Assembly (NCBI GenBank): GCA_004794655.1
Contig: SMMW01000001.1
Location: 4,957,001 to 5,021,000 of the forward strand
From: Marisa cornuarietis
Lineage: Eukaryota; Mollusca; Gastropoda; Architaenioglossa; Ampullariidae
DNA: 64,000 bases
Direction: 5' to 3'
The notes under the pieces were generated by a model. It saw only the letters and a program-made list of their open reading frames with translations. It had not been told where the DNA came from and did not search any database. The translations under genes were made by a program, and so were the position numbers. Numbering within the stretch: the first letter of the stretch is position 1; each line of letters opens with the position of its first letter. Below, in pieces: positions 1-13,363 of the stretch.

Positions 1-768
1 AAAATGGAGGCAAGGACTGGTCTGTGACTTCATTAATGTTTCTGTTGTACTGTCTTTGTCCTTGTTATTGTTCTTAGCGTACATATTATTTCAATATCTA
101 TTTCTTCTAACTTTTCAATACGTTTTAACCCACTGTTTACTTTGCGTCTTGCTTTACCTTTGTACTCTGCTTCGTGCCACTTATTGCTAGCTATTTATTA
201 CACACTGATGCACACCATAGTTAAAAGTATTTTTGCTTTGTTTTGTTTCACTTGATGTGTAAAGCTCGAGTTATTCGTAACATTACCATAACATTACCTT
301 GTGGTAGTGTCTGGTAGAATATTATTTAGTTTTAATTTTCGGATTTCTTTTCGTATTAAAGTGATCTCTAGAATCTTTTTAAGCTCTACAGATATGGAAA
401 GAGTGGTTTAGTATCTTACTAACGTTAATGACTTCTATTTCTCTTATTATAATCGTTAGTTTACAAGCACATATTCACGTATCGAGCTGTTAATTACACT
501 CACCACGGAAATATATGTTTGATATAATCCTTCTTGTTATCGACATTCCGAGAATAACCCTCCTCGGTAAAATATCGACTTTCCTTGTTGGGGCTGTACA
601 GGTAGCAATTACAGCGACTTGTAAAAGAACATCTAGAAGTTTAAATACTAATTCGTTTACAGATTTAACATTTATTTTATAAAGAAGTTACTTAAAAATT
701 TTTAGTTTCTCGTGTATATTTTTATACCTTCACATTTATGTGTGTTCTTCCTCACAAACACAGCCTCT

Positions 769-835
769 CACACACGCACACACACACACCCACGCGCACA
801 CACACACCCACACACTCACACACACCCACGCGCAT

Positions 836-876
<41 letters not shown>
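769..876. repeat. CA-rich microsatellite
   Basis: Imperfect CA repeat with CCCACGCG interruptions, ending in an uninterrupted CA run of about 36 bp. It lies about 125 bp before the TATA box of the first receptor gene. Apparent His/Thr-rich reading frames here are repeat artefacts. Confidence 0.95.
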
Positions 877-877
<1 letters not shown>

Positions 878-1001
878 GCGCCCGCGTATGTTAATTCATT
901 CACGCACATACCGAACCATTTGTCGATAAATACAAGAATTAATTACAATTTTTTCTTTTTGCTATTCTTCTTTTTTTTCAATTTCAACATCGCACCTGAT
1001 C

Positions 1002-1009
1002 TATAAAAA
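1002..1009 (+). promoter_or_regulatory. TATA box of first receptor gene
   Basis: TATAAAAA lies 223 bp before the ATG at 1225. The second receptor gene has TATAAAG 219 bp before its ATG, and the bases after both boxes are alignable (a CTTTCCTTCATTTTCTGG-like stretch, then GCACGAG). The shared spacing and sequence suggest a duplicated core promoter and 5' UTR. The leader of this copy also has an upstream ATG at 1110 opening a 35-codon frame that stops at 1215-1217, just before the receptor start; the second gene lacks this frame. Confidence 0.5.
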
Positions 1010-1224
1010 CCGTCGCTTTCCTTCATTTTCTGGACAAAGCACGAGACCGTACTGTCAGCGGCGTCAGCTAACAATCTAAGCAGAAGCAGAGATAAATTAA
1101 GGGAAAAAAATGTTTGTCCCACGGCTCCTCGTACTACAGATTATCGCCACCAGCGGAGAAGTATGGTTGAAGACAATAGACAGAAATCATCAGATAAGCC
1201 CCAGTCCGTGTGTCTAAGGCGATA

Positions 1225-2316
1225 ATGGCTGATCACGTCACCAAAATCGTCGTCAACAGCACCGCCAGTGACCTCGCACCAGACGACACACACTGTTGTT
1301 CTTCCGAACAAAATAATGCTTTTGAATGGTTTCTTCTCTATGATTTACATATCTCGATGTGGATGATCTTCCCGCCGGTCATCATGCTGCTCGGCACCTT
1401 CGGCAACGTGATGACCATCGTGATCATGAGGCGAATGAGCGAGGGTCAGTCGTCAAACTCTATGTCCTTGTACTTCACAGCGCTGGCGGTTTCCGACTTG
1501 GTGATTCTGTATACAGGGCTGCTTAAGGATTGGTTGTATATCTACTTTCAAATTAATGTTTTATTACTTAATACCTTTCTTTGCAAACTGATTCCATTTC
1601 TCCTCTACTCTAGTTGCATAATCTCAGCCTGGCTTATCGTTTTTATGACGATAGAGAGAGTAATGTCGGTTGTGTGGCCTCACCGCAAGAGCTTATCGTG
1701 CACAAAGAGAAAGGCTGGACTAGTCATAGTGACTACTGTAGCCGTACCTATTGCACTAAATACACATAGAATTATATCGTCTGAGTTGGTAATCAATGAA
1801 AACTCTACAGATATTCAGTGTTACCTTACAAACGAACAAGTAAAGCATTTTACCTTACTTATATATCCTTCGATTGATCTAGCACTGTCCTCGATTATAC
1901 CATTCAGTATTTTAATCGTCGATAACACCGTATTACTGTGGAAGGTGATTCAGTCTGTACAGGTGGCCCGTGTGATGACCGCCGGTGGTTGTGATCAGGT
2001 CAACAGTCGCCAGAAAAAGGCCTCGTCACTCACCGTCACTCTCATCACAGTGTCGCTGGTGTTCCTCCTTCTCTCCATGCCCGTGTGTATTTACTTTATA
2101 GTTAAACCTTATGTTAATATCGACAATAGTATCTCCATGGCCACAGTCTTTTTCGTAGCGACCGTGTGCCTCCTGGCTTGGTACAGTAACAGCGCAGTCA
2201 ATTTTTACCTGTACTGCCTGACCGGCTCCAGATTCAGAAACGAGCTCAAATCTTTGTTTTGTGGACGACCTCCAGCATTGAAATCGTCGAAGGTCACCTC
2301 TCTGACCAGTGAGTAA
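1225..2316 (+). CDS. Class A (rhodopsin-like) GPCR, intronless, copy 1
   Basis: A 363-residue seven-transmembrane receptor expected in the plasma membrane. The ATG at 1225 is chosen because it aligns with the second copy; an in-frame GTG at 1210 is not credible as a start. Visible segments: TM1 about 45-68 with the GN pair at 60-61; TM2 about 79-101 with L/D at 88-91; TM3 from Cys120 ending in E144-R145-V (DRY position); TM4 about 164-184; Cys199 in loop 2, the likely disulfide partner of Cys120; TM5 about 210-236; TM6 about 269-292; TM7 ending N-x-x-x-N-F-Y-L-Y at 322-330. Possible N-glycosylation sites are N11 and N193. The style resembles FMRFamide-type peptide receptors and the clustered intronless chemoreceptor-like receptors of molluscs. 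The ligand is unknown. Confidence 0.9.
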   Translation: MADHVTKIVVNSTASDLAPDDTHCCSSEQNNAFEWFLLYDLHISMWMIFPPVIMLLGTFGNVMTIVIMRRMSEGQSSNSMSLYFTALAVSDLVILYTGLLKDWLYIYFQINVLLLNTFLCKLIPFLLYSSCIISAWLIVFMTIERVMSVVWPHRKSLSCTKRKAGLVIVTTVAVPIALNTHRIISSELVINENSTDIQCYLTNEQVKHFTLLIYPSIDLALSSIIPFSILIVDNTVLLWKVIQSVQVARVMTAGGCDQVNSRQKKASSLTVTLITVSLVFLLLSMPVCIYFIVKPYVNIDNSISMATVFFVATVCLLAWYSNSAVNFYLYCLTGSRFRNELKSLFCGRPPALKSSKVTSLTSE

Positions 2317-4103
<1,787 letters not shown>

Positions 4104-5640
4104 CTTAAACTGTAATTGAGTAGACCTAAGCCCATTTCAGGTGGAAAGTAAAATACAACTGCCATCATCATTAACATCTTTGTAGTTATCATCTTCATAG
4201 ATTGAAGTGTGGAATATAAAAAATAAAATGAACACACAAATTTACAATCGTGTCAGATATACAACAACAACACAAAACTTCAGTTATCGAAGACAGCAAT
4301 TGCCACCTTCTAACAGAAAGCACTGTCACAAACTGAGAGACTTCATGTTGAAAGGACCTGACAGCTAGCAGCTGACGCCAGCGCCAGTATTGTTAAAGTA
4401 ATCAAAAATCTCCTCAAGATCACCACTTAGCACCAAGCATGACTACAGTTGTAAAAATCTTAACTATTGGGTCCTGATACAAAAACACCTAAATCATCAG
4501 CCCGTTCTCTAACATAGCTTCATCGACGTCCAGAATGTGTTTAACAGAGTCTAGCACAAGAAACTCTGTCACGTGATGCGATCATCGAAGAGGACCTCAT
4601 TTGTTTTACTCATCAAAACGCAATAAAATATCTTAATGAGCGGATGCTACCGAGTAATCAATATCATATTTTAACATTTGGAACCAATACGGTTCATTGC
4701 TTTTGTGGACAATATCACGCGAGAAACCCTTCAGGATCACCACACACCTCTCATTCTTTAGGTGCAAACCCTTAATGTAGTCTGTACTTTAAAGCCGACA
4801 TTAATCTGTTGACAAGTAGCAACAACAAACTCCAAGATCTTACCAAATGAACTAAAGTACGGGAAAAATACTTAATGAATGACGACAGCTCTGACAAGTG
4901 CAAAGATCAGTGCCGGCGGGCGGGCCAGCAAAACTGGGGGGGGGGGTCTGCTGGGATCAGTCAAGGAATGATTGAATAAATAAATGAAAACCTAACCTAC
5001 ATACGACATATAAAACTACAAACAAACTTTTGCCACCCCAAACAAATCTGTATCTACCAGTTGTCTTTATATTTTCGATCTCTTCAAGTACCTGGACGCT
5101 AAGCTGTCCAAGGATGGCAGCTGCGTAGCAGACTTTCGCCTTAAAAACCACAACTGCGACATCAGCAATGGAGAGACTGAACATAATATGAGACAACAAA
5201 AACATCAGTTTCACCACCAAACACAAGCTGCGCAACTCCCCGATTGCCCCCCATCATCTGCACGGGTGTGAAACCAGATGCTAAAGGAGACTGTCGCGAA
5301 TCTTGTATAAGGAACACAAAACAAGTTAGTCCTCTGCGCATTCACCACCCTCGTGAGTCACCAGGACACTCTGCTCATCACCGCCAAGCGGCGAAAACAT
5401 GGTCTGACCATGTCGCCAGAGTGACACCCTGCCGAGGACTGTCCTCCAAGGGCACGTGGAATGAGGTCGACGTTGAGGTAAACAAAACAAACAATGGGAA
5501 ACGTGAAGGAGAGGAGAACCCGCCCAATGAGGGACCTGCTGAACCTTGCACAAACCGCCCTCAATGGAGCTCACTGCTGTTTCTCACCATGTCCCCCGAC
5601 GACAGGTACTGGTGGGCCGCCATGATCAGTATCCGACTGA
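4104..5640. other. Gene-poor stretch with an unidentified GC-richer segment
   Basis: From 4104 to about 4950 I see only ordinary AT-rich sequence. From about 4957 to 5640 base composition shifts to GC-rich, and fairly long open stretches appear on both strands (minus 4957-5235 and 5326-5574; plus 5244-5702). The minus-strand frames are hydrophobic in places but are broken by stops and frame changes. I cannot assign a family. It may be a decayed gene or old mobile element. An ATC trinucleotide run follows at 5656-5682. Confidence 0.35.
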
Positions 5641-5997
5641 GGCCGTTTAAGGTACTCATCATCATCATCATCATCATCATCTTCCCAACTGCTTTTTTCT
5701 AAATTAGTTCATCAAAAAGTTTTGCGTGTTTTGCCCACATTTACAGTAGATTTTTTTATATAGCCTTAAGCATATGAAAGTCTGTTATAATACTAGATTA
5801 CTGGCATAAAGTGAAAAATAAATGATGGAATAAATAAAAGGATTAGCTATAGACGCTTATTTGTGGAAAATTGGTTTCACAAAGAGGCCACCGAAATATT
5901 AACGCTTTATTGCTTATATTTCCATATTAAACTTGTGCAATTTTGATGCGAATTCACGAGGAAATTTTGTAAGTGATGGACGCGGAGGGGGGAGATT

Positions 5998-6157
5998 TGG
6001 CAACTAAGGCTACATCACAGCAAGGCAGCCAGCCCTGTAAACAAATGTTACATGCAGAGAAAGAACAGTGTGCCCGAAACGAGAGCTGAACCCAGGACAG
6101 TCAACCTTCACGGTACTGGTGACAGGCGCTAACCGTTGCGCCACTGGACCGCCTGTA
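5998..6157 (-). mobile_element. tRNA-derived SINE
   Basis: On the minus strand the element begins with a tRNA-like head. An A-box-like TGGCGCAACGG is at about 6133-6143 and a B-box-like GGGTTCAGCTCTC at 6081-6093. A body and a tail follow (tail complement GCAACTAAGGCTACATCAC) that are shared with the copies at 12.5 and 26.5 kb. The very 3' end (the TACGCCGAG-complement segment) is missing here. Confidence 0.75.
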
Positions 6158-6469
6158 GCAATGGACAGGAGACGCTGATAAGGGTTCGTAACTGTTGATA
6201 TAAATATTTCAGTGAAACAAGCTGACAAAGTATAGATTTTAATGTGTATGTTGGGTATTTGGAAACAAGGCTGTCCCACAAGATACTCGTTTTTTTTCAA
6301 TCTCGATTCTTGACGTTTTCACTTAAAAATTCGTTCTTATGGCGAATGTTATAGACACGAAAACTAACGAAAGTCATGTAGATAATCAACATACTACCAA
6401 AACCTTGTAAACACACTCTACGTACCTCATTTTGTTCTCGGGAAACACCCTTGTCCAGGCCGCGACGTG

Positions 6470-6800
6470 TGAAAACCCGAAAACTTCTAGCAAGTAAAAT
6501 AAAATATGTTTAATCGATTCTAGAGTTTGTTATGTGGCTTTTCTACTGGATTATGTTTGTACTATTTTTATATTCCTACCTTTGGTATGTCCAAGGCGGA
6601 CTCTGTGATTTGTTTTTATTGCATATTTTGTAATACACAGATTATCGTAATTTTCTGGAAAATCCTGTCTTGTAACGTTGTCTGCGGGAGTAGCTTCCCG
6701 ACTTTGTTCTCAAAAGGATCTCAAAAAGTACTCACACTAAAGAAGATTCACTTCTTACAAAATCAATTAGCTGTGTAAACGCACTTTCGTGTGTGCCCGT
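6470..6800. repeat. Block shared with the flank of the receptor pseudogene
   Basis: About 330 bp aligns with about 16370-16720. Examples are the CGAAAACTT...GAGTAAAATAAAA stretch near 6478 versus 16375, and TTTTCTGGAAAAT versus TTTTCTAGAAAAT near 6651 versus 16567. This extends the duplicated unit around receptor copy 1 well past the GATA array. No gene is seen here. Confidence 0.6.
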
Positions 6801-6838
6801 GCGTGTGTATGCACATATATGTGCGTGTGTATCTGTGC

Positions 6839-6883
<45 letters not shown>

Positions 6884-6896
6884 TGTGTGTGTGTGC
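6839..6896. repeat. TGCG tetranucleotide and TG repeat
   Basis: About 11 GTGC copies followed by a short TG run. Cys/Val/Arg-rich reading frames across it are artefacts. Confidence 0.95.
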
Positions 6897-6959
6897 TCAC
6901 TGTCAAGAATATCGCATATCAAACTACCAGTCAGGTTATTATCTGTGTAAACGTATGTG

Positions 6960-8630
6960 GGAGAGAGAGAGAGAGAAAGAGAGATCCGAACACACATATT
7001 CCAGCCTGTCAACAGAGCCTGCATCTTGTGTGGGAAATATATCACACCAGCCATTGTACGTGATGTGTACAGAGTTGTTGCCACTGTTATGAACATGAGG
7101 AGTGAGATCAAACAGGTGAACGTACGTTTGTCACTCGTTTGAACAAGACACTAAGTTTTTCGATGGTATCAAAGTATCTTTCGATAACGTTTTCACTCAT
7201 ATAAGTTTCCGTTAAAAGTTAGAAAACTATAAGACTCTGGTGGTCTCGGTAGAAAAAAAGTCATATTTGTAATGTGGGCGATACGAAGTTTAATGTGATC
7301 CGGTCATTAGTTAAGACTACGTGCATGAGATAACAAAAAAAATGAGGAAATCTTAAAAAAGAACAGTTAACACTTAGCAAAATAACCGTAGTTAAATCTC
7401 TTTTAATATTCACGATACATTATCTTTTTAACAGCTTATTACTTTATATTACCCCGCAAGAGCTCATACGAGGAACTGAAAAAGAATTACTTTTATTAGG
7501 ATGGAATAAAAATTCTCCAAGAATTTAATAAGCTATGAATTATTAATTTTTTCAAGAAAAGAAAACGAAAACGTTGAGTTTAAAATATTTCATACACACA
7601 TAGATTGTGAAGAGGTCTTAAATCTAGCATATGGGCGTCTTACTTATGTCTGTTGTTTCTCCAGGAACGAAGATCAAAATTTATAGCAGTAAAAATGACA
7701 AGTTGGTAATAAGAAAAATAGAGTCCGCCCTAGAGAGATGTTATGATACATACAAGTTTATTAGTAAGTGCGTTCCCACATCAGGGGATGGAGAAACGTA
7801 AGTTATTCGAGATCATAGGGCCAAGATGAGAGAAAGAGCGCTGTCCCTGTGGTGGGTTTTTTTCCGATGGGAAATCTTAAAGGTTCAAAAATCGGAGATC
7901 TGCAAGGAACAAAGGGGAAACACATGCCGAGCAACCTTTTATTCTAAAAAAAAAAATTGCTCAGGCTCTTGAAATTAATATTTGAAAAAATAGGATGGAT
8001 GTATCCATAAGATAAATGAAACCTTTTTGTGACGTTAAAAAAAGGTAAAAAATTGCATACTTCCCGGACTTATGGTCGATTTATCGCTGAAAGGCGGGCG
8101 TGAGCGCATTTAGTGACCTCCAACCTTTAACGCCCTAACCGCGCACAAAAAGCGTGACGTAGCCACGCAAAAACAGTCATGACACAACTCGATCGATTGC
8201 TGTTACACAATTATTAACTACAACAATATTAAATATTGTCTCTGCGCAGCAACATTTTCGAGCGCTCCTTGACATATTTGTATATTACAGTCGGCAATGA
8301 TGCAAAATAAGAAAAAATAATACATTTTTTTTCGTGGGGGGAAGACATCTTACCAAAACCTACCTAAACCTTCGTATTTATTCCAGCTGGGAATGTCTTC
8401 ATACCAGTGTAAATACAATGGAATGCATTTTAATGTCAATCCGCAATGGGAACTAACCCAAACATGTTAGGCGAAGTAATACCAAAGAGTTTGTTTCCCC
8501 TGACAAAGTATGAAAGACTATAATAAATGTCATAATGAGTTTCAAAACGAAAGCTTTGACCCAAGATCCTATAGGAGTTTATTAAACAAAGAAACAAAAA
8601 CAGCAGTTGCTTAGAATTCTCCCACCACTC
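6960..8630. other. Intergenic, no gene seen
   Basis: AT-rich sequence with a short GA run at 6960-6984. I see no coherent reading frame, RNA gene or identifiable element up to the CA/CG tract at 8637. Confidence 0.5.
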
Positions 8631-8636
8631 ACACAC

Positions 8637-8692
8637 ATTCACGCGCGCGCACACACACACAAGCGCGCGCGCACACACACACACGCACGTAT
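8637..8692. repeat. CA/CG alternating tract
   Basis: Alternating purine-pyrimidine tract of CA and CG dinucleotides. It is upstream of the region homologous to the first receptor promoter. Confidence 0.9.
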
Positions 8693-9352
8693 GTGGTGTA
8701 TATTGCAGAGTACTGGTCATTCGAGTCATTGAAAGATTTCCCAATGCCCATACCTATGTCCTACATGTCCACTTCATGTCCAGATGTCCAGATGTTCAGA
8801 GCTAGGTACCAGATCTCACGTTCATCATTTACATCGCTTTGTTGTTGTCGTCGTCGTTGTTGTGTTTTTTAGTCGACGCGGTCCTTAAACTGTTTCTTAA
8901 AATAATTTTTTTGTTCTGGAAGGATCTTTGAGGATTTTTAACTCCTTACTTTACGTTTCGCTTCATATTTTCTTCTGCAATTCGATTCACTAACTCTTGT
9001 CGGTTCCTTCATCGTCATTGATTACACATGGCTGCGCACCGCAATTAAAACATTTTGTATTTTCGTTTGAAGACTAAAGCGAGAATTTCTCAGCTTAGTC
9101 TTCTCTGGATAATCAAAACAACAGCTAGTAGTGGGGGGGGTTAAATGCTCTAGTTTCGCCATGTAATTAAAGTGATGTCTACAATTTTCTTTCAGCTGTA
9201 CAGGTAAAGAAGCGGTGACTCAGTATTTCCAGACCTACTGTCTTATTAACAGACCTATTTATGTTTACCATCATCAATATTTTTAAAACAGGCAAAATGT
9301 CGCATCGACCTGCTCAGTACAGAAACTCTTTCGCGCACTCGATGCAACTCCT

Positions 9353-9475
9353 CGCTAAAATATTGACTTGGCTTGTTGGGGATGGACATGCGGCAATTAC
9401 AGCGGCTCCTAGGAGAGCATCAACACGTTTAAAATACTAAAACATTTTTACAGATTTAATTGTTTTTCTGAGAAA
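9353..9475. repeat. Duplicated upstream flank of receptor copy 2
   Basis: Aligns with about 560-672 upstream of copy 1: CTCCTCGCTAAAATATTGAC versus CTCCTCGGTAAAATATCGAC, then a matching CTTGTTGGGG, GCAATTACAGCG and TTTACAGATTTAA. Weaker similarity continues upstream, so the duplicated unit begins near or beyond the window start. Confidence 0.75.
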
Positions 9476-9641
9476 GGCGTCGACAGCAAATAAATGTTCC
9501 CAGTTTTCCAAGCGCGTAAATGTATAAAAAAATAAAATAACTTCATTTAGTCACATATTCTATCTTTTATCGATAAATAGTGTTTTTTTTTAATTTATAT
9601 TTTCTTTTCCGGCTTTTTCAATTTTAGTAGTGTACAAGATG

Positions 9642-9648
9642 TATAAAG
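9642..9648 (+). promoter_or_regulatory. TATA box of second receptor gene
   Basis: TATAAAG lies 219 bp before the ATG at 9861. It corresponds to the box at 1002 upstream of the first receptor, with similar bases following. Confidence 0.5.
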
Positions 9649-9860
9649 AGCGTAGCTTGCCTTTATTTCTGGCCGCAGCACGAGGCTGTCACCAGTGTCA
9701 GGTACTGTAGGCAGAATTTGTGATGAATTAACACAAAGAACTTTCATCCTCACGTGTTCCTCTTACCAGAGTTTATTGCCACCAACGAAGACACAGAATC
9801 CTTACGTGAAGACTGACAGAAGTCGTCACAACTGTCACAGTCCACGTGTCTCAGCCGATC

Positions 9861-11003
9861 ATGACTCATGACGTCACAGAAACTGTCATCAACAGCACTG
9901 CCAGTGACGTGGCAGCAGACGACACACACTGTTGTTCTTCTGACGAGTATAACGCTTTAGAGAGGTTTTTTCTCTCTGAGCCACATTTACCGATGTGGAA
10001 GTTCGTCCCGCCGGTCATCATGTTGCTCGGCACCTTCGGTAACGTGATGACCATCGTGATCATGAGGCGAATGAGCGAGGGTCAGTCGTCAAACTCTATG
10101 TCCTTGTACTTCACAGCGCTGGCGGTGTCCGACCTGGTGATCCTGTATGCAGGGCTGCCTCAGCTATGGGTAGATTATTACTTCAATGTTAATGTCCTAG
10201 CACTGAACACTTTTTTTTGCAAACTACTTCCGTTTCTCGTTTACTCTAGTAGCATAATCTCAGCCTGGCTTATAGTTTCCATGACAATGCAGAGAGTAAT
10301 GTCAGTTGTGTGGCCCCATCACAAGAGTTTATCCTGCACGAAGAGAAAGGTTGAAATAGTCATAGTAACTATTGCAGCAGTACCTATTGCTCTAAATGCA
10401 CATAGCTTCATATCATATGAGTTGATAATCCGTTCCAATTCTACTGATAAAGTGTGTTCCATTCCGAACAAACAGCTAAAGAATTTTGCCTTATTTGTTT
10501 ATCCTTGGATTGATCTAGCACTATCCTCGATTACTCCGTTCTGTATCTTACTCGTTGGTAATAGTGTACTGGTGTGGAATGTGATTCAGTCTGTACAGGT
10601 GGCCCGTGTGATGACCGCCGGTAGTAGTGATCAGGTCAACAGTCGCCAGAAAAAGGCCTCGTCACTCACCATCACTCTCATCACAGTGACGATGATGTTT
10701 TTCCTTCTCTCTCTTCCCGTGTGCATTTACTATATAGTTCTTCCTTACATCAAGATCAGCAATAGGATCACTCTGGCGACAGTCTTATTCGCAGGAACAG
10801 TGAGTCTCCTGGCTTGGTACAGTAGCAGCGCAATTAATTTTTACCTGTACTGCCTGACCGGCTCTAGATTTAGAAACGAGCTGAAATATTTGTTTTGCGG
10901 ACGACCTCCAGCACTGAAATCGTCAAAGATCACCTCTCTAACCTGTAAGACAATCTCCTTAAGTATTCACAGTGAAACTGATCATGCGAACAATGATTTT
11001 TGA
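9861..11003 (+). CDS. Class A (rhodopsin-like) GPCR, intronless, copy 2
   Basis: A 380-residue paralogue of the receptor at 1225-2316. It begins MTHDVTETVINSTAS and has the same seven-helix plan. The ATG at 9861 matches the start of copy 1; the GTG at 9846 is rejected. The DRY position reads Q-R-V (copy 1 has E-R-V). The TM7 motif is S-S-A-I-N-F-Y-L-Y. The C-terminus is longer than in copy 1 because the copy 1 stop after TSLTS is absent; this adds about 18 residues. TM1-TM2 and the third intracellular loop are almost identical to copy 1 in nucleotides, while TM3-TM5 and the extracellular loops differ strongly. Function is inferred as a peptide or chemosensory receptor; the ligand is unknown. 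Confidence 0.9.
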   Translation: MTHDVTETVINSTASDVAADDTHCCSSDEYNALERFFLSEPHLPMWKFVPPVIMLLGTFGNVMTIVIMRRMSEGQSSNSMSLYFTALAVSDLVILYAGLPQLWVDYYFNVNVLALNTFFCKLLPFLVYSSSIISAWLIVSMTMQRVMSVVWPHHKSLSCTKRKVEIVIVTIAAVPIALNAHSFISYELIIRSNSTDKVCSIPNKQLKNFALFVYPWIDLALSSITPFCILLVGNSVLVWNVIQSVQVARVMTAGSSDQVNSRQKKASSLTITLITVTMMFFLLSLPVCIYYIVLPYIKISNRITLATVLFAGTVSLLAWYSSSAINFYLYCLTGSRFRNELKYLFCGRPPALKSSKITSLTCKTISLSIHSETDHANNDF

Positions 11004-12440
11004 AATTTTCTTTTTCATTCAATAATTGGTTGGACGTTCCATGCTCATCAACGACGATAAAATTATGCATGACTTTCTGCGAGAAAAATAAGGTATCGTG
11101 AACTATAATTTTATTGTTCATGACTTAAGTTTATATGGCATACGTATTGCCGTCTTGTATCTGTTAATACTACACATTGTTTCCACAAACCACTGAACAG
11201 TTAAGTAAACGCTGCCCTGAGTGGGTCTGGAACTACCAGTGATACGTCTACAACTTTGAACGCCTGCATTTTAACCACTCAGGTATTCGCTTTCCCTGTC
11301 TGAGGAATGTTTGCATTATTTGTACTGAAATTTATTTGCTGTTAATGAACTGGGATGGTTTTGTAGCGGTGCTTGTCCGTGTTCGTCTTCTGGACCCCCT
11401 TTTGACGCATACAAGGATGAACTTTGAGCTTTTCTAGCTAGTCCCAGCTAAAATCAAACTCTTGTTACTCTAAAGCATCGTAATCTATCAGCTGTCTTGA
11501 TACATCATGGAACACCTCATCCCGTTAACTACATTTTCTCCAAACGAGGTCATTAACATGCTCTTTCGATTGTTTCCAAAAACGAGAATGACAATTTTTA
11601 ATGATGATTCTTTGTTAGCAAGAAAAGTGTTGTTCGAGCCCTGGCTGTGATACTAAACTGATACATTACTAAAATATAAAAGTATAAGGTGAAAAAGAAA
11701 CAATTTTGAAATACATGTATATACAATATGAAGAAGTGTAGACTTTCTTTCCTTTACTCTAAGGGAAGACTAGGGAAGAAAGTTATTCTTCAGAACGTTC
11801 CCGAAATACTTGGCTTTAATGAGTCTTTTCAAAATAATGTATAAAGACATTCGTTTATATGGAAAATTCCACTGTTTATAAAAGTGGGCAAACCAGTTTC
11901 GGAAGCATATACCTACATTGAGTACTTCAGAAACAAAAAGTATGCATTCCGTGTGCTTCCTTGAAGAACTCTGCGCGTGCGCCAGGACACGCGTATTCAC
12001 TTCAAGTCGTCAGTTGGTCAAGACAAAATTCCGGATAGGTCAGTACTCCGTACATCTACATCATGGAGTGTTTAACATAACTACCCCTGGTAGGACGCGT
12101 GCAGAAGACACATTCTGCGTCACGTGGGTGTGGGGCCCACTTTGCATGATGACCGTAAATTGCAGCACAAAGCAATAATTCACAAGGCAGCTTAACCTCA
12201 TTTTATTCTACAAAGATTTTTTTATTATTTAGAATGGATCAGTTTGACAGTTTCCTTGTTGTCAAGCAATGTAAAAATGCATCAAACATCCCTTCAAAGG
12301 TTTATCATCGGCTTCTTTTCATAAATAAGATTTTGGAATAGATATGCGGTTTATCAAGAGTTTTGAGAATTGGCATCAAATGTTTCCGAATCTGATTGGA
12401 TATGTGTTTAAGGCTAAATAAATATGTCATACGAGTGTGG
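11004..12440. other. Duplicated 3' flank of receptor copy 2
   Basis: No gene is seen. About 11466-11660 aligns with the flank of the pseudogene at about 15428-15625 (CTCTAAAGCATC, TCTTGATACATCATG, GAGAATGAC, GATTCTTTGTTAGC). About 11700-12180 aligns with 15660-16070. A segment of about 400 bp (about 12230-12625, including a SINE) is present here and absent at the matching place in the pseudogene flank near 16110. Confidence 0.6.
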
Positions 12441-12444
12441 GTAG

Positions 12445-12627
12445 TGGAGTGGAGTTTTACGCCGAGCCAGCAGCTAAGGCTATATCACGGCAAGGCAGCC
12501 AGCCCTGTAAACAGATGCGACATGCAGAGAAGGAACAGTGTGCCCGTGACGAGATCTGAACTCAGGACAGCCAACCTTCACTGTATTGGTGACAGGCGCT
12601 AACCGTTTCGCCACTGGATCGCCTTTA
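12445..12627 (-). mobile_element. tRNA-derived SINE, near full length
   Basis: Minus-strand copy of the family seen at 5998. The tRNA-like head is near 12580-12627 (complement of GGCGCTAACCGTTTCGCCAC), the B-box-like segment near 12556, and the 3' end reads CTCGGCGTAAAAC on the minus strand at about 12457. It is absent from the corresponding site of the pseudogene unit, so it probably inserted after that duplication. Confidence 0.75.
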
Positions 12628-13363
12628 CGGTAATTACTAACTGCATTAATTTTCACTTGCTGCAGCTATTTTTAAGTCTTCGAACTGATATCTATTTCGT
12701 CCAGTTTCTCTGCTGCTGTCGTTGTGTACTTAGGCTAGTGTGTCATTCATTTATAACCGCTTCATTTAGTGATGAATGTGTTACAAGAAGTAACAAACGT
12801 CATCTCAGAGTAAGTACTGAATTAAAATTCTGGACTATGGTCTGCTTGAATCTTTTTGTATGCGTATAGGTCTACCTAGGAAACTTACTGTAATGGGGTG
12901 AAAGAGTCTGGAGGACTCTACTTGAGTTTGGAATTCAACGGAAAATACAAAACTGCCCGCGATTTTGTTTGTTTGTTTGTTTTGTACAGATACAGAAAAA
13001 AATGTCCAAGTGTGCGACACTGCAATATTTTGTGTACACATTAAAAAAGGTGCTTAAGAGGTAACTTTCAATGTTCAGAGATGAACTACGGCAACCTGTC
13101 TGAAGTGCAGTGTGGGAATTACAATGTGGACAGTTTCACATTTCAAAACGCACACACGAGCTTGTGCCAAATACACACACGCACGCGCGCGCTTACACGT
13201 ATATATAGATAGTGTATGTTGATAAGGATACCATACCGACGCTGAAAACGATAATTGCGTGTGGTGAAACAGTTCGTTTATCTGGCTGTGTTGTCTTGTT
13301 CTCTCCAGAGATTAACAGGGCGACAGAACTGAAACAGAAAACAAGAAATTCCGACAGCGGAAC

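Noticed and set aside
712..1006. His/Thr-rich frames
   Set aside because: They are translations of the CA repeat upstream of the first receptor.
1210..1224. GTG-initiated extension of receptor copy 1 (and the same at 9846-9860 for copy 2)
   Set aside because: Non-ATG starts are not expected for a nuclear animal gene, and conserved ATGs lie 15 bp downstream in both.
5244..5702. 152-codon plus-strand frame ending in poly-Ile
   Set aside because: Ends in an ATC repeat and is matched by equally long frames on the other strand; no domain seen.
6081..6143. Possible tRNA gene
   Set aside because: The A and B boxes belong to a SINE head; the body and tail recur at 12.5 kb and a proper cloverleaf is not evident.
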